Source: Phascolomyces articulosus (lineage: Eukaryota > Mucoromycota > Mucoromycetes > Mucorales > Lichtheimiaceae). From it: 64,000 bases of DNA. The DNA is taken from NCBI GenBank assembly GCA_025677815.1, contig JAIXMP010000017.1, positions 682,001-746,000 on the forward strand. Direction: 5' to 3'. Below, in pieces: positions 11,722 to 23,736 of the stretch. Position numbers and translations under genes: made by a program. The notes beneath the pieces are model-generated. The model was not told the DNA's origin, searched no databases, and worked only from the letters and a program-made list of their open reading frames with translations. How positions within the stretch are numbered: the stretch's first letter is position 1; each line of letters begins with the position of its first letter.

Positions 11722-13522
11722 TTACTTATACCATCCTCTCTTTCTAAAAATTGATGGATCTTTTTATTTAGATACACGTATTAATAATATCCGAAGTTTT
11801 ATTTTAAATTGGAGTATATACCTACTATAAGTAATGTAGATATATATTAGAATGCCAACTTTCTTTTTGAAGATTTCTACATTTTATTGCTATTATTGTT
11901 CATATTTTAATGAAAAGACTTACACATCCTGTCTCTATATAAAATAATATTGTAATAAATTATATCTTTGATGTTGTGTCCAAACATTACACTAATAGTT
12001 GCATGAATAAACGCCATCAATATGCAAGTATGCACGCAGCTTTCACAGGAAAAATCAGGGGTCAAAACAGATAATATTATTCTATCATGCATACTACCTA
12101 CTTCTTGTTGCTAACGGGAGGAAATGATTCAAAAAAAATATCAACTTGTTTTACTAGCTATGTGGTATGAATTTCTCTCTTGGTTACTCTTATTTTGATG
12201 AAAATTGTGTAGTCCTATACAAACGGTCATAGAAATACAGAAATTGAAGTATACTGTACCTGATGCAGGCACAAAGCTGATTGAGTATCTATGCATGGAT
12301 AATGTTTCAGGATAGTATTGTAATACGTCAAATAAAATGCAAATTAATATAAAATCATGAGTATAATACATTTTGTAAATAACAATGGAAATAATTCTAC
12401 CTAGAAATAAAAATCATCTGCAAATAAGCAATTTATTTGTAGCTCTTTTATTGTCATGGATAATTTTATTTAAAAGATTAATTATCAAAATTACTACGAG
12501 TATGACATCTTTGGACGATGGGTGCGACATTTCTGGGGTCATTTTAGTACCTTACTACGTTAGGGTTCTATTAATTATAGTGATTTGTATGTGTATGATG
12601 TGAACAACAATGAAAACGTGAATGTAATTGCTCCTTTCTTTAATTCCATTGGCAGAGTAAATCAAACCCTTGAGAATAATAAAGAAAACACGTTGTGCTA
12701 TATAGCAACTTTTGGATTAAGAGATATGAATACTTATCGTGTAATGCAAACGACGGATGATATATATATATAGTGTAAATTTCATCTACGTAAACCGGGT
12801 GTTTACAAATAATTATATACTCCCATCTGTTGTAGAACCACTTTATCTATAAAAATCTCAAATCGAAAAAAGTGGTAATCCGATATAATGCTGAATAACA
12901 TAGGGAATAGACAAAATTCAATAACAGTGGAGATTAATTGATCCAACAACTGTCACCGACCCAATAATTGTCAATGATTATTTTGTTTGCATGATATAAA
13001 TTTACAAATAAAAAATAGCAAATGTAATATATTTTGTATATTGTGTACAAAAGTTTATTTTATTTTGTTGGTTGAAAAAAAAAAGACGATCTAATTGTAT
13101 AACTTGTAGGATAGATAGATATGAAAAAAACCCAATGTTGTCTGTCAGTGTCTTTTATTTTATAAAAGTTTTAAGCGAGAGAGAATGTTATTTAGTTTAT
13201 TATTATAGACTACTATAACCAAATAAATTATTTATTATTGTTCCCAATTCACCAATGCTAAAACTGATGATATTCCAAAAGTCGAACGGTAAATGTGTTT
13301 GCAAGGTCAAAGAAAATAAGAGTAATAAAAAAAACAAATGGAAAAAGTGGGAGGAATGACATGCCCTTCGTTCACCATGTCAACAATAAAAGTTTAACAT
13401 GGGTCCATCTCCTATATGACGTAGGCCTAACTTGACAGCGTGGGGGAAAAGGTGTCTTCAACTATTAACAGGCTTTCATACATACCCCGCCAATATCCAA
13501 AAGCCTAAAGAAAGACATCAGC
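11722..13522. other. Gene-poor AT-rich region
   Basis: Scattered short open frames on both strands have no protein-like composition. It contains A/T homopolymers and short TA runs. No gene, RNA or mobile element could be supported. Confidence 0.4.
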
Positions 13523-13735
13523 ATGAGTACTAGCATAAGTGCTAACGACATCATCAAGCAATTACTACCCATCAAACGTCTGTAGCGAACAGTTAAGTGA
13601 TTCCTCAGTTTGGGATGAAGTTTTCAATCGAACGTATAAAGAATACTTTTACCTGAAAAAAGAAAAATCGCATTAGGTTTTTGGTGATTCATTGGTGCCA
13701 TTATGGGGGAAAATCTGGCGACGCAGCCAGTAAGA
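13523..13735 (+). pseudogene. Possible decayed coding fragment, unrecognised
   Basis: Plus-strand pieces read like protein but are separated by stops and frame changes: an ATG frame from 13523 (STSISANDIIKQLLPIKRL), then SDSSVWDEVFNRTYKEYF from about 13596, then FGDSLVPLWGKIWRRSQ to about 13733. There is no family match I can name and no acceptable intron between the pieces (the gap is under 25 bases). It could also be chance. Confidence 0.25.
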
Positions 13736-14159
13736 TATGACAAATATACTCCCAGATGCGACCATTTATTTATTTCCTTAAAAAACCAAATAACTACATG
13801 GAAAACTGGATCCAAAAGAGGTAAATGTTGTACATGCCTAAATCACACAGTGAGTTACCAATAATAATAATATGCCACCAATGTTTCTTTATAGTGAAGA
13901 AAACCAGAAAGGGTGAAAAAATTTGCCTTTCGTAACTTTTTCCCTGATTGTTGCGCGGTGTACTTATTATTTGGATTAGTGCTGTGCTAAGTAAGTGATA
14001 AGAAATAAAGAATGTGGATAAAGTGAATGTCAAAAATTTGAAAATGTCGCTGTCACGGAACACACCTGTTGTTCCGATTTATTTACTAGGGTTTCCATAA
14101 GTACGACAATTTATTCTCGAACAATAAAAGTTAACGTAGACAACGAAGTAATGGTTTGA

Positions 14160-14348
14160 ATGAATATGCAGAATCTAATCGGAAGTGGGATTCTTTTTAC
14201 TATTCTTAGTGGCTCTTTGGTAGTAACTAATCTATTTTTCGCCTACATCAAAAATAACCATAAAAATGACAAAAGAATCGAGAATCTACTGATAGATGAT
14301 AGCATACCAATATTTAAGCTTTCTAGACGCACAAATAATAAAAAATAA
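14160..14348 (+). pseudogene. Relic of an MFS transporter C-terminus
   Basis: The frame reads MQNLIGSGILFTILSGSLVV and then FFAYIKNNHKNDKR. It aligns with the last exon of the MFS gene ending at 11721 (LQTLLGPGTLYTILGGTLLV, then TYIQRNRDKWQK). Residues match in about half of the positions over the final membrane helix and tail. The tail then diverges into a basic extension. No helices 1-11 were found upstream. I read it as what remains of a tandem duplicate. Confidence 0.5.
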
Positions 14349-14874
14349 ATTTAATATATGATGAAAAAATGAACTATTTTATAATGAGCCATCAGCAGTG
14401 GGAATTCTGTTACGGTTTATTGCCATTTACTGGGGGAATAAAGTTCGTTCGATAAAAATACTGTTGCAGCATTTTTTGAGCGACATGTATAAACAGCTGA
14501 TACAACTATTTATCAAAGCACATAAAAAACCATTATAAACTTGGAATTATCGTCACTACTTCACAATGATGATGATTATATTCCTTGCTTGACTTTTGAA
14601 TACAGAAAAACATACCACATAAACTTTTATGTATTTTCAATTATAGAATGCAGTTTTATACATTAGTAATAATGAGAGGAGGCGATAAGAATAATAACTT
14701 GCAGTGGCAAAAAAAACACACACTTTCTTGTTTGGTACATCATACAAATGGCATATCAGAATGAATATTACATGCATGCACCTTATACATAATAAAAGAG
14801 TAGGATAATAAGGCATAGTCTGGCGTAATTCAAAGTATATTAGCAAAGCTTGTTGTTGGTACCTCACAGTTATA

Positions 14875-15088
14875 CAGTATTTTTACTAATGTCTGGCGCT
14901 CCCCCGTTTTCAATTTGGCATATGTTGCTTTTTCATTTGGCGTTGCTAATTTTTTTCAACTTGGCTGCAAATTCTGTATATTTTGTATCATAAAATCCGC
15001 CAACATGAAAAAATTAGCAACACCAAATGAAATAGCAACATATGCCAAATTGAAAATGGGGGAGCGCCAGACATTAGTAAAAATCCTG
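14875..15088. mobile_element. Foldback / MITE-like element with long terminal inverted repeats
   Basis: The two ends are near-perfect inverted copies over about 90 bases. The left arm begins CAGTATTTTTACTAATGTCT. The right arm, read on the minus strand, begins CAGGATTTTTACTAATGTCT. Both continue through GGCGCTCCCCC and TTTCAATTTGGCATATGTTG with only scattered mismatches. About 30-40 unpaired bases lie between them. Each end abuts TA (14873-14874 and 15089-15090), as expected for the TA target duplication of Tc1/mariner-type transposition, and CAGT/CAGG ends are common in that group. At 214 bases with no transposase, it would need one supplied in trans. Confidence 0.85.
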
Positions 15089-15250
15089 TAGGAGCATTAT
15101 TCATCTTGTGACTTACAATTGTTTGTTCAGTTCGAAGGGCTGAACGAACCTGACCTGAAGAGGGGCCCACCCAAAAACCCACCGTTCGGCTTTGCTCATC
15201 ATGATCGTTCGGAAGTCCGATGGACTCCCTCCAATTGCCTGGAACTTAGT
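15089..15250. other. GC-richer patch beside the foldback element
   Basis: About 150 bases next to the element are clearly richer in G and C than their surroundings, with short inverted motifs such as GTTCAG...CTGAAC. On the minus strand a frame without an ATG stays open through it and into the element (ESIGLPNDHDEQSRTVGFW, VGPSSGQVRSALRTEQ). I recognise no protein. It may be part of an older inserted sequence. Confidence 0.45.
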
Positions 15251-15762
15251 GATAGACAATAATAGCATCTACTATCGTCGTTCCAAGTAAAACTTTAATA
15301 TTTTCAATATAAATGTTCTTTATTATATATTTTAATATTATAGTAAAGAAAAGAACGCAATAATATATGACTTACCCTTTAAGGATACGTTCTAGCTATG
15401 CTTTACCAAAAAGTATTTCTGGAGCATTATAAAATGTATGCATGCTACTAAACATACTATGTAAACTATTATGCATCATTGTTTGTTTAATACTTTACTA
15501 CGAATATATATATATATAAGCGACTTATATCAGTTCCCCAGATTTTCGTCTTTCTCCCAAAATATAGCATACGTACCAAATAAAAAAGATGACAACTAAT
15601 AACGATAATCTATTATACAAAAAATCTCAACAAGAATTTGTTAATGTGTAAATGACATCATCCGACTGCTGCACTATCATATTTCTTTTTAAATTATTAT
15701 ATACCACTTCAATTTCTTCTTTTATAACACGTATAATAGCTATTAATTCCTTATTATTTTAT
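15251..15762. other. Intergenic region upstream of cystathionine beta-synthase
   Basis: AT-rich sequence with a (TA)n run near 15508-15520. The 110 bases before the proposed start stay open in frame and are hydrophobic, but they do not fit the family. Nothing else is seen. Confidence 0.4.
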
Positions 15763-17073
15763 ATGTCGCAACTTAGCTCGCGTCCTAAAATCTTAGACAG
15801 TATTCTCGAAAATATTGGGCAAACTCCTCTTGTACGGATCAAGAAGATTGGGAAAGAACAAGGATTAAAATGCGAATTATGTAAGTGAAGTAAAACAGTA
15901 TTCATATACAGTTCTAATGGCACTGACCTTGTCATATAAAATGGAACAAAAAATTACAGTGGCAAAATGCGAATTTTTTAACGCAAGTGGATCGATCAAG
16001 GATCGTATTGTTAAACGTATGATTGAGGAAGCAGAGTTGTCAGGATCCATTACACCAGGCAAAACCACTATTATTGCCCCTACTTCTGGTAACACAGGTA
16101 TCTTTCTTTATAAAAACCACACATTAAAGGAAAAATATTGCCTTTTAATTTGTAATACGTATTATAAATTTTACGATAAATATTGATGCACGATGGCGTA
16201 ACATGTTCAATAGGAATTAGTATTGCTATGACTGCAGCATTGAAGGGATACCGTGTGATAATCACAATGTCTGAAAAAATGTCTCAAGAAAAAGTCAATA
16301 CTCTTAAAGCATTAGGGGCTGAAATCATTCGAACGCCTGGGGAAGGTAAATAGAACGATATGTTTTATATCATACTATATATTTGTAACCGCAAAGAAAC
16401 TTTTTTTGAGAATATAAAACAAACACTTTTTGTCATAATTTCCCTACTAGCTTCATCGGATAGTCCTGAACATCATATAAATGTGGCAAAAAGACTCTGC
16501 GACGAAATTCCTAATGCCATAATCTTTGACCAATATAACAATCAATACAATCCTATTGCTCTCTATGACACTATCGCTGAAGAAATCCTTGAATCGTGTG
16601 ACTATAGAATTGATATGTTTGTAGCTGGCGTTGGGACTGGAGGAACTATTACCGGTATTGCCAAAAAGCTTAAAGAAAAATGCACTACTAATGTCAAAAT
16701 CATTGGTGTCGACCCATTCGGCTCTACTGTTGCTTTACCTGAAACACTAAACACCAAATCAACAACCCCACGTCAAATTGAAGGAATTGGTCATGATTTT
16801 GTTCCTGGTGTACTAAAACGTGAATTTGTGGATGAATGGTTCAAGTCCGATGATAAATCTTCTTTTATGATGGCTCGTCGTTTAATTTCTGATGAAGGTC
16901 TATTGTGTGGTGGTTCATCTGGGGCTGCAATGTTGGCTGCTGTCCACGCTGCAAAGGATTTACAAGATGACCAACGCTGTGTTGTCATATTAGCTGACTC
17001 TGTTCGTAATTACATGACGAAATTCTTAAGTGATGATTGGATGTGTCAATATGGATTTATGGATGATGTGTAA
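15763..17073 (+). CDS. CYS4: Cystathionine beta-synthase, catalytic domain only, 4 exons
   Basis: Exons 15763-15880, 15960-16097, 16214-16345 and 16451-17073 give 336 residues. The enzyme condenses serine and homocysteine to cystathionine with pyridoxal phosphate. Visible features are the PLP lysine in ASGSIKDR (K53), TSGNTG (81-86), the phosphate-binding [10 protein letters not shown] loop, GLLCGGSSG, and the CBS-type ending [17 protein letters not shown] rather than O-acetylserine sulfhydrylase is supported by [17 protein letters not shown] and that ending. The protein stops ten residues after DDWM, so the C-terminal pair of regulatory CBS (Bateman) domains of yeast Cys4 and the human enzyme is absent, as is the human haem-binding N-terminus. 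Symbol by family; it may be a paralogue. Confidence 0.9.
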
Positions 17074-17109
17074 AAGGAGAGACACGGAAAATCTCTAATT
17101 GATAAAATC

Positions 17110-17142
<33 letters not shown>

Positions 17143-18545
17143 CTGAGATCTTCTAATAAAAGATAGTATGTTAATTATTTTTTCCTACATTTACATCTAT
17201 ATTATAATGGCACTTGTGATTAATTCGTATATTTTGAGAAATATTAAGGGATTACATTTATTGAGTTTACAAAAAAAAAAGCAGGGATCCATTGTACGTA
17301 CTTTACTAATGAAGAATACTAAAAATTATTACCAACTGGAATAATTTATCAATATATATTCAAAATTGTATATACAAAATAATATGGTGACTGTTTATTT
17401 TATATGGTTTATATTTCTCACTTGTTCTGGAATCGATTTTACTATTCTAAACTATGTATTTGTACATCATACACACTATTTTCTCTCATAATCTCCTCTC
17501 CCTTATTTATTCTTATTACAAACTTATAAGAGATGGCAAGTAATTTTACTATGATAACCAAATATAAACAAATAGAGTTTACTTGATTGTTAATGCACAT
17601 GAAAAGTGATACAAAGAGTAGTTTGTTCAATTAATCTGATGATCTTTGTTTATGCAGATAAACGATGGATTAGTTTGTGACACCTTCCGTTTTTGTATCA
17701 TTTTTTATATAATTTTTAAACCTTAAGTTTAGCAGCAAAATTACGGACATTTACTTGTGATTTATAAGAACAACAGGTAAATGCGTATTATTCGTAGATA
17801 TGCTTCTTTATAAATGTTGTGATGATTCAGCAGTATTGTTACTATTGATGCTTACCCAATTATTGTAACTTTTTTCTCGAAAATGCGACATTTATATTAA
17901 ATATATTTCTCCTTTTTTTTTATCCCTACATGAAGGATATTATAACCATGTACGTAATTCCAGCCACATATGAATAGCTAAGCAATAGACCTTTAATTCA
18001 TCTACCTAGACTTATAGTAATATACTACATACATAGATAATGTATCTGATATGCATTTTTTACATGTTCTAATATTTACCCCCTCTCTTTTTTTCCCCAG
18101 TTTTATAACCGGGGTTCTTTTCGTTTGCTGGATTCTTAAGTATGTATTATATGTCACAAGTTTTTTTTATCAATCCTAATCTGAAATCCAAAGAATTTGT
18201 TCAATTAAACTGTTGAAGATGATGATGGAAATATATATTCTTATGTACAGATGGGAATAAAATGGAAGTGAGGGGTGTATGCAAATAGATTAGTTACAAA
18301 AAAATGGGGTGTTGATGAATGAATATGGATCGTATAAGGTAAATTATTCAACTAAATTAGGGGCAACAAAAGACTAAAAGGGGAGGAAAAACAAGATTGA
18401 TGGTATCTGTAATAGTTATATAGTATACGTGATACCTGTATATAATTTAGATTCTGGATTCTTTTTTTTTTCTTTTCCTAATAATCTCCTTTTTTTTATG
18501 GTATGCAGTATGTGTATGGTTATATTTTCATTTCTGTTGGTTGAT
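17074..18545. other. Convergent intergenic region with a TA microsatellite
   Basis: A (TA)n tract of about 28 bases at 17113-17140 follows the cystathionine beta-synthase gene. The remainder is AT-rich with A and T homopolymers and no coding signal. Confidence 0.5.
17113..17140. repeat. (TA)n microsatellite
   Basis: Uninterrupted TA dinucleotides in the 3' flank of the cystathionine beta-synthase gene. Confidence 0.9.
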
Positions 18546-20650
18546 TCAGAAAAATTGAAATCTTCGAGCAAGGGTAAATGCACCAATAGCAAAAACAGCT
18601 AAACTTGATACAATCCAGAAAAAATAAAGTAAATCATCATAATCTTTACCAGGGACCTTGACGTTCATGCCTAACAAATAGTAATGGAATTATTTTTAAT
18701 GAATGAATAAAAAATATGATATCGTCATAATTCTCCTTCAAATTATAATGAAATCAGTTTTTTTTTCTTACCCCATAAACCTGTTACAAGGTTCATTGGC
18801 AATAAGATGGTGGCGAATACAGTTAGACGACCAATAACGTAATTCGTAGAATTTGACGTTTGGGAAAGTTTTATAGATATTTGTGCTAGGTAATTAGAAT
18901 GAGCTCGAGCAAGTACAGTCTCATAATGACTTAAATTTTGTAACATAGTAATAAGATGATCTATAGAACAGGTTTGTCAATAATCATTCGTCACATACTG
19001 ATTAAAAAACGAGAAAATGAATGGTATTTGCTTACCTTGAACATCACCAAGATAAAGTGCAACATCTGGAAAAATTTTATCACCTTCTTGTTCCTCATCA
19101 TCCAATGTATAACGTCTAGAAGGTGGTGATCGAATATATCCTAAAGAGGAGGATGATCCTGCTCTTTTGTGATAGTGATGGTGATGATGATATCTTCCCA
19201 TGGGAGACATTGTGATGTTAGGTGATGTAATATCTGGTGTTAATGTCGCAGTCGCTGATGTAGTATTACTATTTGATGTTGTTGTAGATGATAATGATGA
19301 ACCGTTACTATTCAAAGTAGAAGAAGCTGCAACTGAATTGATAGCAGCCATATCATCTAATCGTTTTATCAAAGCTCGCACAACATCGGCTTTTGTCCCC
19401 AGTAAACGAAGCATTTGCATCACGCGTTTACGGCAACTACCAATACGAAGAACCATTTCTGTTTCATCGTCTTGTACTTGAAGTAACATGGCTGGATCAT
19501 CAATTGCATCAACATCGGCTTCAATTTGATGAATCAGGGGAGCAAATTGATCTGTAATGACATCGAGTATTGCATAATTTATCCAGTCGGGAGCAACAAC
19601 AATATATTCTTGCATTTGTTCCACCCTTTGATACACGTGTTGCAATTGCGGTACATGGCTAAAGTGAAACTGTAAATATATTTTTTCGTACGATTAATAA
19701 TAGAAAAAAAGGGGGAAGAAAGAAAAAAAAAGTTGAGTATTTTTTCTTTGTATTTAGAAAAAAATAATGATAATAATAGTACTGATAATAACAACGATAA
19801 TATTAAAAACTTTAAAATTTTCCTCTTAAAAAAGTTATAAAATATTTACCGTAAGAATACTGCGTTTATGAATAATGTTATAAAAGCCAACTGGTTTGAG
19901 AACATGACCATCATGCACAAAAGCTCGATAACAGACAAACAAATAACTACGAAATACATCACATTTTTCGCGAGTTTCTTGTGATAAAATGTCTTCAGTA
20001 CTTAAGGGATGGATACGGAATATCTTGCTGATCACTTTCATTTCAGAAACGGAGGGTGCTGTAATGTCGATCCAATAATTTTCCATTGTAAGTAATTCTT
20101 GTAATGAAAAGTTTGGGTGATGTAAACGTAATAACGAGTCCGCTTGTATGCGGCCTGTCTCGGAATGATAGTAATACACTGCTTGGTCTGTATGTTGCTG
20201 AAATGGGATTACCTACAAAAATTCAGGTATGAAGAAAAAGTGTGTAAATAACGGTATAACTACTACTGTTGTCGTAAGAGGTCTTTTACTAATCTGACCA
20301 TTTACCTGCGATTGGCGTGATTCTCCATATAAACTAAGTTTGCGTCTACATGTATTTACATCAATTGAAGGTGCTTGTCGTTGATGTATACGTCGTTTAT
20401 TTGGTGTAGATGATGAAGTTGTTGACTGCTCAATATACTGTTCCAATACATTTAAATCAATTGCAGGGTTTTTACAAATATTATTAGACAGTTTAGGATT
20501 ATCCAATAATGATGGCAATTGTCTAATAATTGAACTATGAGGTGTCGTCGCTGACGATGTTGTGTCTGCTGGATGAATATATTCCATTTCAGGTGGTCGT
20601 CGTGGTGGTGCTGGTTCTTCGGAGGCACCTTCATTCAAACACGTTATCAT
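18546..20650 (-). CDS. CorA-family magnesium transporter (Alr1/Mnr2 type), 5 exons
   Basis: Exons 20650-20306, 20212-19850, 19669-19036, 18960-18772 and 18670-18546 encode 551 residues. A disordered N-terminus rich in Ser, Thr and Pro precedes the CorA cytoplasmic funnel (WIDITAPSVSEM, SILTFHFSHVPQL, ISIKLSQTSNSTNYV). Two C-terminal membrane helices enclose the selectivity motif GMN (residues 511-513) in LVTGLWGMNVKVPG, which is split by the last intron. The NVKVPG continuation is typical of fungal Alr1 and Mnr2 rather than mitochondrial Mrs2. These form pentameric Mg2+ channels; the plasma-membrane versus vacuolar choice cannot be made here. A low-complexity insert (Ser/Thr runs and a His cluster) lies within the funnel. 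A 5' UTR exon near 20850 is possible. Confidence 0.93.
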
Positions 20651-21272
20651 CTCTTTTTTATTATATAGAACTAATTTTTTTATAGTGTATAAATCAAATA
20701 GAAACCAATTAATGGATCATAGATAAAATTGGTAGAATCAAATAATAAATAAAGAGAAAGATGAAAACGATAGAAATCAAATAAATAGCCTAGAACAAAA
20801 AAAGGTTTTGCTTCCGATGAAAACCGATGGATCCATTATTTACCTGATTATTTCTGTTTTTACACAACAACGTTCAACGGCACCAATTCCGGCAAACGTA
20901 AACAAAGAATAGTAAAATTGGACTTATTCTTATTAAATATTAAATATTTATTAAAACGATAATAATGACAATGAAGAGGAAAATGAAAGAAAGAAAGAAA
21001 GAAAGGGAGATTCAATAAAATGATAAAATAAAGAGGCGGACAAAAACAGGGCATGAAAGTAGAAAATTTAGGGGATCACTTCAAAAAGGGGAAGTCCAAA
21101 ATGTTTGTTAAAGAATTATCACTATAAACAAGGGAGAAATGAGTAAGAAAAGGGGATTCTTATTCCTCGTCTCTTATTATCATTATCATCATTATATTGT
21201 ATATACTTATTATATATTATTACATACCAATCCATTTTATTCCATCTCTCCCCTTACGTATCTCTTCTTCTT

Positions 21273-21316
<44 letters not shown>

Positions 21317-22027
21317 CTGGTACTACTCCTGCTTATTATACAAACATCCACATATCTGCATGTAATATGCTGTCGTGCTCAGACACTTCCAGGATAATAT
21401 TACAATTCCTATATAAATATCGAATAACGTTTAACACTCATCAAATACTTTAATTGCTTCTTGAATTATTATAAGCTAATTTAAGTTTTTATAGACGACA
21501 CCTTTCTTTTATATTCAGTATAGAATAAGAAGTAGTTTGATATAAAAAAAGCATCAAGTCTAAAGAATTATTATCGTAATATCAACCAAAATAGCCATAT
21601 CAAAAAATGCACGTTTTTATCTTTCATTGGATAAATAATCATTTAGAAGCATGAAAATAAAAAGTGACAGTTCCTGTCAATTATTTGACTATTTTAATCA
21701 TTAGTGAAACATAATATATGCTATTTCACTTATTATATTCTTCAAATGGGTTCGTTGAGAATAGGTGAACAATATCTTACTAAGCAAATGAATGATAGAC
21801 AGATGGGCTGTGCTGTTCGTATATCATTTGCCATGTTGCAGCGAAAGACCTTAAGTATCAAACTTCAAGTTTAATGCTCAGAACCAATAATGTTTGGACA
21901 CACACAATTTTGTAATTCTGCAAAAATTCCAATTCATTAAGAAATATTATTGCCACTTTCTTTTCTTTCTTACCTTTTCTTTTCCTTTTTTCCTTTAATT
22001 TTTATAAAATAATCATTTCTATACATC
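20651..22027. other. Divergent intergenic region (Mg transporter / PDI)
   Basis: Both promoters should lie here. A donor-like CAG|GTAAAT on the minus strand near 20844 could end a non-coding first exon of the transporter. A (TC)n-(TA)n compound microsatellite lies at 21271-21316. A pyrimidine-rich stretch (21955-22000) precedes the PDI start. Confidence 0.5.
21271..21316. repeat. (TC)n(TA)n compound microsatellite
   Basis: About 27 bases of TC repeats followed directly by about 19 bases of TA repeats. Confidence 0.9.
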
Positions 22028-23736
22028 ATGGTCAAGAAGACTCTTTTGTGGACTGCCCTTGCTACTACTTTTGCTGCATTGACTAATAACGTTTTGGCTG
22101 ATGACAGCAACGTCATTACTCTTGATCAAGCTAACTTTGACAAGGAAGTGATGAAGGAAGATTTGATGCTTGTTGAATTTTATGCACCTTGGTGTGGTCA
22201 CTGCAAAGCTCTTGGTAAATATTAGAATAGACAATCATATATATTTATTGTAATTGATATTAACAAGCGAAAAATAAAATTATGATAGCACCCGAATACG
22301 AAACTGCTGCTACCACTTTGAAGGAAGAAGTCAAGTTGGGTAAGGTCGATTGTACTGCTAACCAAGACTTGTGTCAAGAATATGAAGTCCGTGGTTACCC
22401 TACTTTGAAGGTTTTCAGAAACGGTGAGACATCTGAATATAAGGGTACGCGTAAGGCTGATGGTATTATTAGCTATATGCAAAAGTAAGTATTCATGGGT
22501 TATTTTTGGGTCAAACGCGTCTATAGTAAAAGGAGGTTTAAAAAAAAGGAGCGAGGAACCAAAAGGCAACACAAGCTAAACTTTAAATTTTAATCACTTT
22601 TATAAAGGCAAGCCGCACCTGCCGTATTGGATTTGAATGCAGACAACTTTGAAAAGTTCAAAGAATCTGACCGTGTCGTTGTCGTTGCTTATACCTCACC
22701 TTCTGACGATAAGAGCAAGGATGCTGTCAAGGGAGTTGCTGATAAACTCCGCGATGATTACTTTTTCGGTCTTGTCACCGATGAAGCTTTAGCAAAGGAA
22801 CATGGTGTTAAAAAATTCCCTACTGTTGTTATTTACAAGCAATTCGATCAAGAGTTAGATGGTGGTCGTAGCGAATGGACCGATTCTTTGGAAAATGGTG
22901 AGAAGGTCCAAGAATTCATCAAGACCAATTCTGTTCCACTTTTGGATGAAATTTCAGCCTCCAACTTTGGTTCTTATGCCGAAGCTGGTCTCCCCTTAGC
23001 TTACATTTTCGCCGATTCTCAAGAGATGGCTGATCCTTTGATCGAAGCTGTCAAGCCCATTGCTCAAAAGTACAAGGGTAAGATCAACTTTGTTCACATT
23101 GATGCCAAGAAGTATGGTCCCCATGCTGGTAACGTTGGTCTTAAGGAAGAATGGCCTGCTTTTGCTATTCAACACATCGACACCGGCGCCAAATACCCCT
23201 TCGATCAATCCGCTGAAATCACTACTAAGAATATTGAAAAGTTTGTTGACGATTATGTCGCTGGTAAGATCGAACCTACCTTGAAATCTGAAGATATCCC
23301 CGCAACAAACGATGGTGCTGTCAAGGTTGTCGTTGCTAAACAATTCAGTGAATTGGTATTGGACAAGAGTAAGGATACTTTCCTTGAAGTATATGCCCCT
23401 TGGTGCGGTCACTGTAAGCGATTGGCCCCCATCTGGGAAGAATTGGGTGAAGCTGTTCAAAAGCAAGGATTGTCAGATAAGGTGGTGATTGCCAAGATGG
23501 ATGGTACCGAAAATGATGTTCCAGCCGAAGCTGGTTTCACTGTATCTGGATTCCCTACCTTAAAATTCTTCAAGGCCGAAACCAACGAATTGCTCGATTA
23601 TAATGGTGGCCGATCCCTTGAAGATTTGGTCGAATTTATTAACGAAAATGGCAGCAATGATGTCAAGATTTCTTTGGCTAAGGAAGCAGAAGAATCTAAG
23701 GAAGAACAGGAAGATGCTGGTCACGACGAGTTGTAA
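22028..23736 (+). CDS. PDI1: Protein disulfide isomerase, 3 exons
   Basis: Exons 22028-22214, 22289-22484 and 22608-23736 encode 503 residues, the usual PDI length. A signal peptide of about 24 residues ends NNVLA. Thioredoxin domain a carries CGHC at 56-59 and domain a' carries CGHC at 394-397, with redox-inactive b and b' domains between. The chain ends in an acidic tail and the ER retrieval signal HDEL. The enzyme forms and reshuffles disulfides in secretory proteins in the ER lumen. Codons are strongly biased to C/T-ending forms compared with neighbours (AAG, GGT, GTC), as expected of a highly expressed gene. The first intron splits the codon soon after the active site. Confidence 0.98.

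Noticed and set aside
12385..12773. Two overlapping plus-strand frames of 60-70 codons
   Set aside because: No similarity among themselves or to known folds; not bounded by splice signals that would join them to the MFS relic.
21139..21453. Open frame over the (TC)n(TA)n tract
   Set aside because: Composition is that of the microsatellite and pyrimidine tracts; no protein-like sequence or family.
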